From Cheiracanthium punctorium (Eukaryota > Arthropoda > Arachnida > Araneae > Cheiracanthiidae), in the NCBI GenBank assembly GCA_038373885.1, contig JAWZYV010000772.1, positions 124,001 to 188,000 on the forward strand: 64,000 bases of DNA, given 5' to 3'. Shown here piece after piece: positions 1-11,910 of this stretch (positions are counted from its first letter, which is position 1; every line of letters begins with the position of its first letter). A model generated the notes under the pieces. That model ran no database searches. It was not told where the DNA came from and saw nothing but the letters and a program-made list of their open reading frames with translations. The translations under genes and the position numbers were made by a program.

Positions 1-310
1 AGTAATTAATATTAAGAAACAATATCGGTTCTCAATATTGTTGTAATCTTAGGATGCTGACATTTAAAGAGTATTGGCAATATAATTTTCTTTCAGTATT
101 ACACGAACATCTGGCTTACACTGACGATACAGTGAAATATTGCCTATGGTAAATTCTATGTTGGCACGATGATGAGTTGTTGTTGAAACATGTATTCGGA
201 TTTGTGTGCTTGGACACGAGGAACTGCTTATAAATCCACATCAAAGAAAGGACAAACACAAGGGGGGCAAATGCCTTGGGGAGGACTTTTCTGGGTATCC
301 AGCGCGTATT
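1..310. other. AT-rich sequence, no gene seen
   Basis: No open frame of note, repeat or RNA gene is visible. A 65-codon open frame on the minus strand (116-313) has no recognisable motif and is taken as chance. Confidence 0.6.
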
Positions 311-428
311 CACGTTACATCTAGACCGCTAGACCGACGGTCCCGCGAGAGGACAGAACTCTTTTCCTTCACCTGAGCCATCTCCCAATGTCAGTGGCTT
401 TAACCACTGTGCTACACATTGGTTGGCA
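310..428 (-). repeat. Possible tRNA-headed SINE fragment
   Basis: Read on the minus strand, 408-418 gives TAGCACAGTGG, a perfect match to the pol III A box TRGYNNARNNG. It is followed by a TTAAAGCCACTG stretch typical of tRNA-derived SINE heads. No good B box follows at the expected distance; the nearest candidate (AGTTCTGTCCT) matches poorly. About 90 bp downstream the minus strand reads AGATGTAACGTGAAT, and the same 15-mer occurs on the plus strand at about 58259-58273. This suggests that a repeat body is shared by the two places. It could also be a chance A box next to an unrelated repeat. Confidence 0.4.
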
Positions 429-769
429 CGATGATAAAAGCAAATATTTATTTTCCCGGTATATAAGTAAACATCAAATCTGTATTTGTTTCATCGGCTA
501 TACAATAAAAAATTGAGCACATAAAAGATGCATCTGAAAAGTTCGGTGAATTGTCCCATATTTTAAAAACCGAGCTTCTAGTACTTCGCACTTGCGCACT
601 TAGAATGAGACGAACTGGAACTAGAAAGCTCTACTATCTAAATAACGACAGTTCATTTGAAGTGTGCAAGGAACGTGTGACTACGACCGACTTAACGCAG
701 TCCGTGTGGGAAGGCGTGTCATTGCAAAATGGAGCTTTTTTTTTTCAAAGGGCAGAAACTTTCCGATTA
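429..769. other. Non-coding, no gene seen
   Basis: Short chance open frames only, with a T9-10 tract near 725-735. Nothing recognisable. Confidence 0.6.
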
Positions 770-955
770 GGCATTGTCCACTAAAACTGCCCGAAGGAAT
801 TGCGGCCATTTTATTTTGTGGACACCCAGTGGGTGGTCAGCGTCACGCCCTATGAAGAGCGAACAAGTTAACATCCATGCTCAAGCCAGAATTCGATCCC
901 CTTCTCAAGCCGTGATAGAATGGTTCTTAAGACACTACAACCCCTGGGCGGCCTG
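770..955 (-). repeat. tRNA-derived SINE, family A, copy 1
   Basis: On the minus strand the sequence starts with a GC-rich tRNA-like head (GGCCGCCCAGGGGTTGTAGTG) with a degenerate A box. It then has a B-box-like GGATCGAATTC, followed by a body containing GGATGTTAACTTGT and CCCACTGGGTGTCC. Head, B box and body align throughout with the minus-strand copy at 56205-56393 and the plus-strand copy at 52733-52895, in the same order and spacing. That shared order is the main evidence for a SINE rather than a tRNA gene. The head cannot be a working tRNA because its stems are not complementary. No poly-A tail or target duplication is clear, so the 3' edge near 770 is approximate. No coding capacity. Confidence 0.72.
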
Positions 956-1806
956 GTGTAAATTGTGAATATCAAGTTTTGCACCCAATCAGGTAAAATG
1001 GCGACATAAATGCGTGGAACGTTTACGAAGGAGTAAGATGTGAAATCAGTGTGTAAAAAGAGAGTTTTGTTGTTGTTAAAGTTTTTTAGAGACGAAAATC
1101 AAGCTGTCGAGGATATCTCTTGAGCCAGCTCTTGAATACCCAGGTCCAGCACTTGCAGAATTTTTCTTGCTCAACACCAAAAAGAAGTCTACAGGCCCAA
1201 GATTTTCCGACAACATGTCGCAGTGACGATGACTCAACAGCGTGTTACAACAATTCCAACGTTGTAAAAATGACAACGTGTTCGAGCAATTTCAAAGGAA
1301 GCGTCTTGCTGGCAGTTTCCAGCAGTTGTACTACCGAAGTCGGAAATATTCAAGAAAACCTGACGATTCTGATCTTGTGGTTGACAGTCGTCATCGTGTT
1401 CAATGTCTAAGTACCTATATGATGGCTTCTTGTCGCTTCTAAGCCAGGTCCTCTGCTAGCCCTAATGTTGTGTGTTACAGGGATGTAAAGCCCCTTGTAA
1501 AACGTACCTAGACCTCTAGGAATTTTTAAACAATAACAACAACCGAAGTCGGAAGTGTAACTGCAATTAACGGTGATTACACAGACGGTCCGTATTTTCT
1601 TTGTAAGTCTTCCTTTTTTTACTTCATGACATATATGACTGAACTTTTTGGACACCCTTTAATAAATATTACAATTCCAATATTTCTCAATATTGCTTCC
1701 AAACACACTTTGCTGCTGGAACAATAAAACTTCCAATAAATGCATAAGAACCAGCCAGCACACACAGCCGTAGAAAAATCAAACACCATTCTAAGCGTTG
1801 CCATTT
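956..1806. other. Non-coding, overlapping chance ORFs
   Basis: Several 60-96 codon frames overlap on both strands between 1076 and 1804 but none carries a motif I recognise. The 13-mer ACCGAAGTCGGAA occurs twice (about 1334 and 1543). Moderately GC-balanced; it may be an old, unrecognised repeat. Confidence 0.5.
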
Positions 1807-2240
1807 CTAACCCCGCTCACATCTAACGGGTACCAGAACAAACTTCAAAACAAAACGTTCCGAACAACTCCACGAACGCAATCCGTGCAAAAGAGAGAGA
1901 GCAAAAAAACGAGCAACCGGGTCGTTTTTCATCTGTGCTATCGCTGTGCAACAGCATTCGAATTCGAAGCGTAAAAAATGAAAAAATAACATTAAGAAAA
2001 AATGGCGAAGCAATTTTCGGCTTTCTTCTCCAGTCTGGCTAATTTTCGGTGTTCCCATAACCACATAAATCTCTTGGAATGGAATGTGAGAGGGGACTCG
2101 CCGAAATATTCCAAAGAGACTCCCGGATCCACCTCCCCTGTACTCCATTTTGGAATCGCTGAAGCCCGTTAAGTGATGTGAAAACAAATGCAACGGGGGA
2201 CCCAGGGGGCGTTTGTCAAGCAGGTATGAAGAAAAGGATT
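1807..2240. other. GC-richer island with an uncharacterised 128-codon frame
   Basis: This stretch is more GC-rich than its surroundings and has no visible repeat structure. A 128-codon minus-strand frame (1807-2193) runs through it. It has no signal peptide, domain or obvious exon borders, and I do not call it a gene. The island could be conserved regulatory DNA or an unrecognised exon. Cross-species alignment would decide. Confidence 0.4.
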
Positions 2241-4740
2241 AAATTAAGCATTCGAAAGCAACAGACGGAAAAGGGGATCAAGGTCAAACTGCAGTTTGGT
2301 AAAGAAACTAAGTCGGGACAACAGACATTTGTATTTATTACATGCTTGTGTGTATATACAGGGACATGGCCAGGAGTAGAGCCTTGCGATGGCTGGACAA
2401 CCCTCGAAATTATTGTTTTTTCTTAATTGAATGTCAATAAATCAAGCATTTTTGTGAGAAATTCTACCTTTTTCACGTTTTGGGCACACTCCGAATTTTT
2501 TTTAAATCATTTTTTAATTCTTATTTTCGCTTCGTCCCTGTGTGTGTATATATATGTATATATTTCAATTTTATATAATGCATTACGCAATATACTTCGT
2601 TTTTATATAAATATCAAAATACTCAAAGATTGAAGTATTTCGGACAAACAAAACGTTCTGCGAAGTAACGAAAAAACAAACAAAGATGAAAACGAGAGAT
2701 AATATTTATGTGCATATCAATCACCTTGTGCAGAAGCATGTCTGATGAGTTAAGGCAGAGCATCTAGGGCACATTCCCAGGAGCCCCAAATTGCACAGGG
2801 CTTTAAAAAAATTTTCCTTCTAGCACTCATAATGAAACAAGGAATTTTCACCAGACATTTACATACGTACAGTTTGAATTTGATTTATCAGCCACAATAG
2901 GATGAACACACTCATTATTTAGAATATTTCTTACCTTATCTAGTTGACTAACTAAAAGAGATAAAACATGTGTTATTTTTCATTTTATTAGCAATTAGTT
3001 TAAATATAAACGTAAAAGTGATCCTTGTCATAATAAGATTTTACTATAATTTAATTTTTAGTGGCTCACTCATGCAGAACGTTATGGACTTCATCTCTCT
3101 GCCTTGGAATTATATTTAGCCCGTCGATCTATCTCATTATGACAATTTCGAACGACGAAGGTTCTCCTTTTGTTACCAGCACTGAACTTCTGAATGACCC
3201 TATATGACCTACAGTAGGTATAACGCGTTGCATGCATCATCTTTGCTTCTTTGCAAAAGAAGGGAACGAACGTGTTAAGTGGCCATCAAAGGTGGTGGGC
3301 CATTAATTAAGTGGCCATTCTAGGTTTTTGAACAATATTTGAACAGCTGTCTCAGTGGGACAAAAAATCACACGTTGAGCAAAAAACAAATTCTGTGTAA
3401 ATTGCTAATCAATTTCAATAATAATATTCGTCAATGAATTATTTTCAAGGTCGCCCGCGTAGATGTAAATACTCAAAGTTCACATAGATTAAATGAGTGG
3501 CTGGCTTCTCCCCGAATTAAAAACTACAGCAATTTTTAATCTTTCCTTAAATTAATTAAACATAAAACCTCAGCACGTCATTTCAATAAATGAATAAAAA
3601 ATTAAAATATTTTTTAAAGTAAATACGTTATACTTATTAATGAATAGTACATGTTAATTTAAGAACTCTGAGGGTAGCAATCCAAACTTCAACAGAAAAT
3701 AGCAATTTTGGAGTATAAAAACGTAATAAAACTGCCTGCAAACAGTTGCTGCTACAATGTATTGAACTTTTCTTGCATGTCTTATAGCAAAATTTTCAAC
3801 GCACATTACTTAACCTATTAGCACCAAGCGTCATTTTATGAGGTCGGTCACAAAATTGGTTGGTGAGAAATATAAATAGACATTAACTTATTCTCCTGTT
3901 TTAATTTCTTGGATAATAAATTTGATTTCGAAAAAATACTCAGTGAGGAGGACAAAGTAAAAGGCGAATGTGTGTGTGTTTTACTGTTTCATTCATATTC
4001 TTCAGAAAAAGAAATTCGTTCTACATACCATTCTTGTCAGAAATTCATCACTGTTGGCATCGTCATAAATTGCAGAATGTGATGTAAATTAACAGGTGCC
4101 AGCAGTTTAATGTTTATACAAGTTTTCATAAACTCAAAGTGAAATTGTAAACAATTTTCAAAAGCACCTGAATGTATTCATAAAAAGAACACACATGGCA
4201 TTTTTCTTATTGCCTTTAGATCAGATTTTTCAAGCTCTCAAAAAGTGAGCATTTAAACAATTACCAGTTGCTCGTGATGTTAAAAGTAAATTATCTGTAT
4301 TTGTTTGAAGAAGTTAATTTACATGGATATTAATTAGATATGATGTTTTAAATCTGTATTACCTGATAGGCCCGAAATTTAATTAATCTAAAAAACAATT
4401 TGGAAGAGATATCCGTTTACAAAGTGGATTTCGTAAATTAAACAGGCCTCTAGTAGCCCTCTAGTAGCTTGCTGTTTGTATTTCTACCTAAAGAGGAAAT
4501 TCTTCTTCCGTTGGGATCTGCTGGAAATTAATAGTTACCGTTTGGTTAAAAATCATATGCTGCTTCCTCTTTGCTCTCAAAAATGTTTTGTATTTCTCAA
4601 GTGAACCGTTGCTCCTCCCATTGCTCGACTTTAATGATAGGTGAAGTAGTGGGAAACTGATTTAATTTGTAGTTCATTGAGAGGGGAATAACTGATGTGT
4701 TTATTGTCTACATTTATATTTTGTTGTACAGAAAAAAAAG
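2241..4740. other. AT-rich desert
   Basis: No gene or clear mobile element. There is a TA-rich microsatellite-like stretch near 2547-2580. A short direct repeat AAGTGGCCAT lies at about 3277 and 3308, with a GGGCCATTAATT segment between. The rest is simple AT-rich sequence. Confidence 0.6.
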
Positions 4741-5560
4741 CTTCATTTAGCAATAAATAAATGGCCCCACCTCCTTTCACTTCATGTGCACCATTTCATT
4801 ACAACTAAAAAAATGTCGACAATCCTTTTTTTTAATACTTACCACTACCTACTGTTTCTGCCGCTAACTTACGTTAGCTTTCAATCAGAATCCACCTCTC
4901 GAACACTCATTCAATTTATCGCTATCATCTCCCCCAACACTCCACCCCCCCTCTTCCTCACTCCGATCCAGAAATCGGGAAAAATTTGCCCTCTGCGAGA
5001 AAGAGAGAAGAGAGCAAAAGCTGGAGGAGAAACCTGCCGACTCGGGGCATAGCAGCAGCGATGAGTCTTTCTATCTCTCTCTCTCGCTTCCCGCATACCA
5101 TCTCCAGCGGTGCCGAAGACGGATATTTTCGGGTTGCGCATGACTGCACCTTCCCGGTCAGCTCCCCAACCTCCCAACCAACCCTCCTTTAATTTTTGTT
5201 ACCCACTCTACTACTCTCACGGGACACCATTCGTTATTGCAGTAACAAAAGTAATGAAGGAATGCTCGGGATTGCTCTCTTTGCGCTCCGCTAGCGAGAC
5301 GCAATTTGTCTATTTGTCGGTACGGTGAAGGACAGAGTGCGCGAAGGTGTCTCCTGCATGCCAGGATACTTCTACGCGGAGACGGAACTTGCAAAGACTT
5401 AGATTTTTTGGTTTGCAGAAACTTGATCTCGCTGTGGGAATTTCAAGCTCGCGCGCGCTACCCAAGGTTGTTTACGTCTCCGTCAGATACCGTTCTCAAA
5501 GGCGTTACTATACGAGTCTTCTATTGCATCTATGATGCCGTCATGTGTATACCTCTGCAT
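4741..5560. other. GC-richer, repeat-poor island
   Basis: Composition shifts upward in GC, with (CT)n and GAGA tracts (about 5068-5086 TCTCTCTCTC) and several overlapping 60-88 codon frames on both strands. The frames share no recognisable domain, and the overlap in many frames fits GC-rich non-coding DNA. It could be a regulatory island; GA/CT tracts would suit GAGA-type factor binding, but that is inference. Confidence 0.4.
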
Positions 5561-6618
5561 GCTTAACAATGTCCTTATTACTATTCTTTTCCTAAGCAAA
5601 TTGCTAAAGGGGCCGGGTATTTATAAAGTAAGAACTACTGTTTGTATGTCATCCTCTAAACGTGTTATGGTCGTATTCATCAAAATATTAAAAAAAAAGA
5701 ATTAACGTAGTGTTGTGCGAGCGGAGGTTTGAGAGGTTGGTTGGTTGACTGAAACCCTTCGCAGCAGGCTAAAGGTCTCGATTGTTCTGAAGATGGGAGC
5801 GGAGAAAATGGTATTTACCAGTCCAAATGAAAAGGTCTCCGTGACACCTGATAAATACCACTGCTAGTAAAGAGCGGAAATACATTAAGATGTTTTTACA
5901 AAATATGTTCAGACCGTGGAGTACCCAAAGAGTGATGGATTTTGAGGTTTCATTTCAACCACTCTTTGAACTCATGTTTCATTTATTCACACCCATGGTT
6001 TCAGAGGTGTTGTTTTCTTAAATAAGTCATTGAATACAAATCCAATGCGTACACATGGTGGCATTGTTTTGTTATAATACTTTGTTTTCATTTAGCAACA
6101 ACTTCATGGTAGCGTCGTATGCTATATGGGATAGGGATTATTTGGTTTAATCTTTTTTTAATCATGTTTAAGCTGTTTACTCACAAAGTATTAAACACTT
6201 TTAATTGTTTAAGTTTCAACATAAAAAAGTAACTATCACGGTACATGTAGTTTGTCCTTATCATTAGAGAACTTGCAATATATATTTTAGCAGTATTTTT
6301 ACAAATAACAATAGTAAAATATCGAAATAAAATTAGTTTTTAACTGACTGCATGCGAATCAGAATTTCTTAAAGTATTAATGATACTTATTCAATGTAAA
6401 ATTTTAGAAGGGATGAATTTATTCAACTACACAAGAGGAATTAAAGATAAATGGTGAAAGAGTAAATTTCAGATATCCAAAGACCAAAAGGGTTAATTTA
6501 GATGTTTATTTACATACAAATCTTTGTTTTATTAGTCTTTTAATTCAGAGTATATTTAAAGTTAATTGCTTTATAACCTTTGTACAAAATTAAATGTTCT
6601 AGATCCCTTGGATGAAAG
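5561..6618. other. AT-rich, no gene seen
   Basis: Nothing recognisable on either strand apart from short A and T runs. Confidence 0.6.
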
Positions 6619-6620
6619 TA

Positions 6621-7193
6621 TTAGGTTGTAACGAAAGTTTCCCGCCACTACGAAATATCGTCTGCAAACAGTTCACGTTGGTGTGTTTGCTCATATTTTG
6701 TCAAACAGTATTTGTCATTTGAAAGAAAGATACTTGCTCTAGAACACTGCGTTGTTAAAAAATATCGTTATCATTAAGTACAAGGTGTCTGAAATGGAAC
6801 TATCACGCTACTGGATTAGAACCATCATTTACTTCCAGTTCTGTTGCAAAAAGTGCTACAGAATGTCAAAGAATTTTGTGTGTAATTTAGATTCTACTGT
6901 TGTATCATAGGGCACTGTGAAGGTTTGGTAATGAAAGTTAAAAAACGGGGTCTATGATATTCAAGGAGCAGAGCTCTCTGGCCGGCCTACTGATGTTGAG
7001 GAGGGCCACCTGCGAGAACTTGTAGAAGAAGATCAGTATTTAACCACTTGAGAGCTAGCTAAAGAGTTAGATATTAATGCCATGCACATTAGCTATGCTA
7101 TGCATCACACAAACTTCATGTACAAGTTCAATCGCTGGGTGCCGCATGAGCTGACTCAAGCAGATTTGGCGGAGAACTTTCGTTACAACCTGA
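6621..7193 (+). mobile_element. Internally deleted mariner element with intact ends
   Basis: The two ends form a 26-bp terminal inverted repeat. The left end (6621-6646) begins TTAGGTTGTAACGAAAGTTT. The right end (7168-7193), inverted, begins TCAGGTTGTAACGAAAGTTC, giving 23 of 26 matches. TA dinucleotides flank both ends (6619-6620 and 7194-7195), as expected for Tc1/mariner insertion. The interior encodes only the amino-terminal, DNA-binding part of a mariner transposase and then runs straight into the right inverted repeat, so the catalytic domain is missing. At 573 bp it is under half the usual 1.3 kb. It could have moved only with transposase supplied in trans. Confidence 0.88.
6900..7170 (+). 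pseudogene. Mariner transposase N-terminal remnant
   Basis: From about 6970 one frame reads AELSGRPTDVEEGHLREL, then VEEDQYLTT, a stop (TGA at 7049-7051), ELAKELDIN and, 36 codons further, RWVPHELT. These match the mariner helix-turn-helix region in order: the GRP(T) linker, the second helix-turn-helix (TxxELAxEL), and the WVPHEL motif that precedes the catalytic core. Upstream, GTVKVW fits the TVxxWF motif ahead of the linker but is followed by stops. The three catalytic aspartates lie beyond the deletion point and are absent. The deletion joins the codons just after WVPHELT to the 3' inverted repeat, so the last codons of the 68-codon open frame (7082-7288) are not transposase. Confidence 0.85.
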
Positions 7194-7195
7194 TA

Positions 7196-8750
7196 AGTCA
7201 TTTTAGATGGAATTTGATAGTCATTATAGTAATTATAATTGTCTATCAGCAGGAAGCATTTCTATATGAAATGTTTACATTTCAATAAACTGAGAATAAA
7301 TTTCGATATTGCTATAAGAAACCTAGCAAAATGAATAACTTTTGAATTTTGTATCAATTTGAAATCATGTAGTGTTTAAATATGTGAAAATATATAATCA
7401 AGTTTTTTATTTTTTTTTTTTTCTAACACGACATTGTAGACCAACTGGGAATCGAAAGTTCAGCCTAGTTCCTGCGGTTACAGTACAAAACATTAATATC
7501 AATAAAAAAAAGTATGTAAATAAGTTTCAAGTGGCAGAAAAGGTCCACCCTTCTTCACCGTGGAGAAATGAGAACATCTCTCTGTAATGAATAGCGGATC
7601 GTTTGTGCTACTTGAAACTTAAGTACAGTTTTTAATGCTATTTAAAGAGGTTTTTATACAAAGATTTCAGTTTATTTGTTGGAATTTGCTCTTCTTTCAG
7701 TAAAAGTTGACGAAAAGTTTTGATAAAATCAAAAACAACTATTCTGACTCAGAATAGAAATTTTTGTATGTGTTTTTGGTCAACCAGTTTTTAAAGGTAA
7801 AATTAATCATCTGTCATTAATACAGAAAATAATGTAAGACAGAAAATTAAAAAAAAAACAGTATTGGACATAATGACTAAATTACAGAATAGTGGGACAT
7901 CTCATTGACGGGGAAAACGCATTTACCGGATCTTTCGGACATCTAAAGACATCAAAGATAGTAAAAATTATTGTCGAATCCAGAAATTCACTGCGTGGCA
8001 TCCAGGAATCATTCATGACTAGTTCAGACATAAAAACACAACCTCAAAAATACAACTAATAGTTCTTCGTGGCTGTTATTAAGATATCAAACTGCATTTA
8101 TTAATGACACAGTAGGGATAAAATAACGAGACTGTCAACTGACGTATATAAGAAGCATAGTTTTTAACTATTAACATGAGACATGCATAGCAGCACAGAT
8201 ATAAATAAAACGGAAGTAATAAATCGTTTTGGTTGAGCTAAGCCGGTAACACTAACAAGAATCAGTATACAGTCAAGCCATGTCTTGGGCGTTTATTTCC
8301 ATTTTTCTTAGTTTACTTCTTTTCTTCTGCGTCGGAAAGAAAGCTATTGAATCTGAAAATTAAACAGTTAAATAATCAATATATTGTAAATCATTTTTAT
8401 AATTACTCAAAAACAAATATTGAAAATCACTAACTATATAGAGTTCAACTAAAAAAAACATGTGGTCCTGGGCAGTTTTCCCTTTCATACATATATGCTC
8501 ATTCAGCTTACAAAAGTTAGGAAACCTGGAATTACAGACTTACTTAAATTCCAGGCCCTCTAGTCTTGTTGATGCTTGGAACATTTTGTCATTAAAAAAG
8601 TACGAAATTTTGGTACCACCCGACACATGATTGCATTGACCAGACACTTATTAGTTTACTCAAAATGTTTTTAATAGCTTTTTTTTCATATAAATCTTTA
8701 AACAGAGAAGTAGAGAAATTTTTCTAGAAACAAAACATTTCTACAAAATA
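7196..8750. other. AT-rich, no gene seen
   Basis: Holds T/A runs (for example a T13-14 tract near 7407-7421) and a perfect 9-bp hairpin CCTGGAATT / AATTCCAGG at 8525-8533 and 8547-8555 with a 13-base loop. No gene is supported. Confidence 0.6.
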
Positions 8751-9400
8751 CAGTGGAAAAATTTCTTGACGACCCCCCCCTCCCTTTTGACTGGGAGCCG
8801 GGCATCTGACTCTCCTGCTTTTGCCTTAGTCAGTCACTGTAAATATATTTTCAAGAAGCACAAGACATAGGTTTAAATACTTTTCCAACCCGTTCATTCT
8901 CTCTCTCTCGATATAAAATCACAATTCTGCAGCTTAATAAAACTATGACTCAAAACGTAAGCACTTGAATTCTCATTACTCTGTATTTCGTCTCTCATTT
9001 TCACAAAAAGGGGTTTTTAATATCCTTCAAACCGCGTATCTTTTCACACTCGAAATGAATTGTTTTACTTTATTCCCGCCATTCCCTCCCGTAATTAATA
9101 AAACCGGGAGAATTTTTGATATTTCTCGGCTTTGCGCTCGTTACGCATTCATGTTACATACCGAGACGTCGTCCAAGTGTCATCTCGTCCTTTTCATCTG
9201 TGTCGTTTTAATAACGACCTTCCATCGATTGTGTGCGTCTGCTGACAACCGATTCCCGAAAAGGGAAAATTCTGCCATAGGTCCACAGTCTAATAGCATC
9301 TCTTCGCTTAATGCGTCTTCCAACTAAAGGAACAGTGCGTTTACGTAATGTTTTGTCCGCTAAGGAAGCATGGGGGTGGAAGTGCAGTTTGAAAAGCGTG
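8751..9400. other. GC-richer island, two opposed chance ORFs
   Basis: Starts near a C8 run (about 8772-8779). It carries overlapping open frames of 120 codons (plus, 8965-9327) and 143 codons (minus, 9208-9639, the longest in the window). Neither has a recognisable domain, and the minus frame is two-thirds in AT-rich DNA. CpG-containing words are denser here than around it. Candidate conserved non-coding element. Confidence 0.4.
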
Positions 9401-11257
9401 TTTTCGTGCGATAAAAAAGCTGTGAATAATAAATTAGCTGGCGTTATGATAATACTTTCTGAGAATGTGTTGGTATTAAACAGGTGATCTTGCAAAACTT
9501 CTACCATATGTCCATAGTCTTTTTTTATATAGCTCTGTATCATTACATTTAATAATCTGTATGTAATATGGTAGTTTAGATAGTAAGAATGTAATAGCAA
9601 TAGCTGCACCACTTTTACTGTTGTAATTAATCTATTCACTGATATTTATGTGCACTATGCAAATAAAGAATGTGCAATAATATCAGTTAAATGATTTAAT
9701 AAACGATGCATTAGTCAAATATATGTTAATAATCTTATATTGATATCTAAACAATTAATTAAATTAATATGTTTACACCTAAGTTATTGCATGATTAAAG
9801 TTTCACCGACAAACTTCATTTTTAATTCTGTTATGTAACAAAATTTATTACGAGTAAATTACTCATGCAATTTTCTTTTTAAATGTTGCTTTTAAAAATA
9901 AAAAAAATTGTACAATAAATCAATTTGAACCTTGAAACGCTATCATCCCTTTCCCCTCACCAAAGAGCAAAATGATCCTTCATTTGAAAATATTTGCAAA
10001 TTGCTTTTATCAGAAAAAAGGATATAATAGTAATTATGACTATACATGATTAATAAAATAGGTTTTACGTAGGAATAGCACACATAATTTACTTTATAGA
10101 TATTTTTAAATAAAAAAGTGTCCCAAAAAATAAAAAATGACTTTTTCTCGTGTGCGGGATTCCGTTTTCTTTGGCAACTCTTGGATATCGCGTAAACTAA
10201 AAGAGAGAGGAATCATGCATTTTGAGAGCGGCTGAAGAAATGACATGACGGCCAGCGCCCGTTACTTGATTTTCTTAGCCAATGGACCATTTTTCCTGTC
10301 AAAATGCTTGCCTATTTTAAGACGGATTACAGGATGATGCCAAGAAGCACTGCAAACTTAGCAAATGTAATTCAATAAACTAAGTTATATTTCTGTACAT
10401 GAAAGACTGTATATCTAAGTAAATAGGAAAAATAGTGCTTGCCTTATAAAAGATGTTATGAAATCCAATTTTTTTAAAAAATTATTTAGACGCGTAATAT
10501 TAAGATCGCTTGAACACCGCCATTTGCTTCTTCTTCTCTTGGTGTAAATAGTTTATGTATTACCCGGTAGATAGTGCTACCTGTATGTAAGAAAAAACAA
10601 ATGGATAATTTCACCCGCTAAGATCATTTTAGGCCACCTTCCCCTATATTAAAGATCATATGAAGTCAAAAGTTAAATTTGATACCTAATAGCTGTTCCT
10701 GATATTTGAGAAAAAGTCTATCAAAGATGTAAATGATAATAATTCAACAGTTTAACACTATTTTTACCAGACCTGTCCCAAAAAACTTTTATCAGTATAA
10801 TATTTTTTTTTCTAAACTCATGCATTTTCATTCAGTTGACATGATATTTTTACGTTTTAAAATTTTTATTTCATTCAAAAACGAACAAATTATTTTTTTC
10901 CAATGGCGGGAATTGCCATGCAGACATTCGCCACTACTAAGGCCGAAAGTGTTGGCAATTTTATTAAAGGAGCATCAGTAGGTGGATAATGTTGTCCCCC
11001 ATGAATGAGCAGACAATTTTACAACAAATCCCATAGTGTTAGTCGAGCCCGGACTTATGAGCTTAAAGAATAGTTCACTACTGCCACACAGAGAAATAAA
11101 TTATATGATGTTACAAAAGCCACTAAAATCTCTTACATTAAAAATTACTTTAAATCTTAATTAAGCATGCTAATCATTTCGCATTCAATTGATTATCTAA
11201 CAAAGTGCCTCTTCTTCTAACACTTTAAAAATTAGCGCAAACTTTAGTTCTTAAAAA
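9401..11257. other. AT-rich desert with a small GC-richer patch
   Basis: No gene. A patch at about 10140-10310 is richer in GC and repeat-free (contains TGGATATCGCGTAAAC). The rest is simple AT-rich DNA with poly-A and poly-T runs. Confidence 0.55.
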
Positions 11258-11647
11258 CACAGGGTGTGTCACAATTCACTTCCGGGTTTGGAAGGCTTAT
11301 AGAAAATAGCTACAAGTTGACTATATTGGAAAAAGAAATGTTACAAGTTTAATTTCACAAAAGTCCAATATGTGAACCTTTCGTGACAGCGACGGATTAA
11401 TGGAATTTTGTAGGGAGTTGGGGTTGAGGGGAGGGTAGTTAGTTTCTCGGTGGGGACGGTTAGTTAAAAAATCGACATATACAACCATTTTACAGAAGTA
11501 AAATAGGATCTTTTACATTAATTTCTTTTTTCTGAATTGGGACGGCAGCTTATCCGCTGCCCCCCCCCCTCCATAATCCGTCCTTGTTTCGTGATGCGGC
11601 AGATATCAAGTCTAAGGTCAAATTCTTCCAGCATTCACACACTCGTT

Positions 11648-11846
11648 TTAACATGGTAACAAATGAAGTTGTAAACCTTTGGTGTAAATTTCGTCTTTAG
11701 CACGAACACACGATCTTTTATGTAGCCATATAAAAAAATCGTCTGGTATTAGATCCAGTGAGCGAGGTGGCCACGAAAGAAGATGATTGTCGTCGGTAGA
11801 ACCTCGTCTAATCCAACGACGAGGAAGCCCGTTATTTGTGAAACAA
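11648..11846 (-). pseudogene. DDE transposase C-terminal fragment (DD34D-like)
   Basis: On the minus strand an 82-codon frame (11648-11896) contains GLPRRWIRRGSTDDNHLLSW followed by PPRSLDLIPDDFFIW. This pattern matches the WIGRxGPxxWPPRSPDLTPxDFFLW block common in arthropod IS630/Tc1/mariner transposases, with the last catalytic aspartate in the DDFF part. The upstream catalytic aspartates are gone. The start codon of the open frame lies in flanking repeat DNA, so its first ~18 residues are not transposase. The reading frame ends soon after, before the normal C-terminus. Confidence 0.8.
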
Positions 11847-11910
11847 AACTTGCAATGTTTCTTACTTGGAGAAGACTTTACTGGAGAAAGAAACATTGCA
11901 AGTTTTGTCT
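11841..11910. repeat. 22-bp inverted repeat inside the 11.3-kb element
   Basis: AAACAAAACTTGCAATGTTT at 11841-11860, and two more bases, pair with 11889-11910 with one mismatch around a 26-base spacer. It sits at the inner edge of the right arm and may mark the deletion junction of the element. Confidence 0.75.

Noticed and set aside
1807..2193. 128-codon minus-strand frame
   Set aside because: No recognisable domain or exon borders; lies in a GC-richer patch where stop codons are rarer.
3274..3325. AAGTGGCCAT direct repeat as a target-site duplication
   Set aside because: Only about 30 bp lie between the copies and there are no transposon ends.
9208..9639. Longest open frame (143 codons, minus)
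   Set aside because: No domain, crosses a composition border, overlaps a 120-codon frame on the other strand; consistent with chance.
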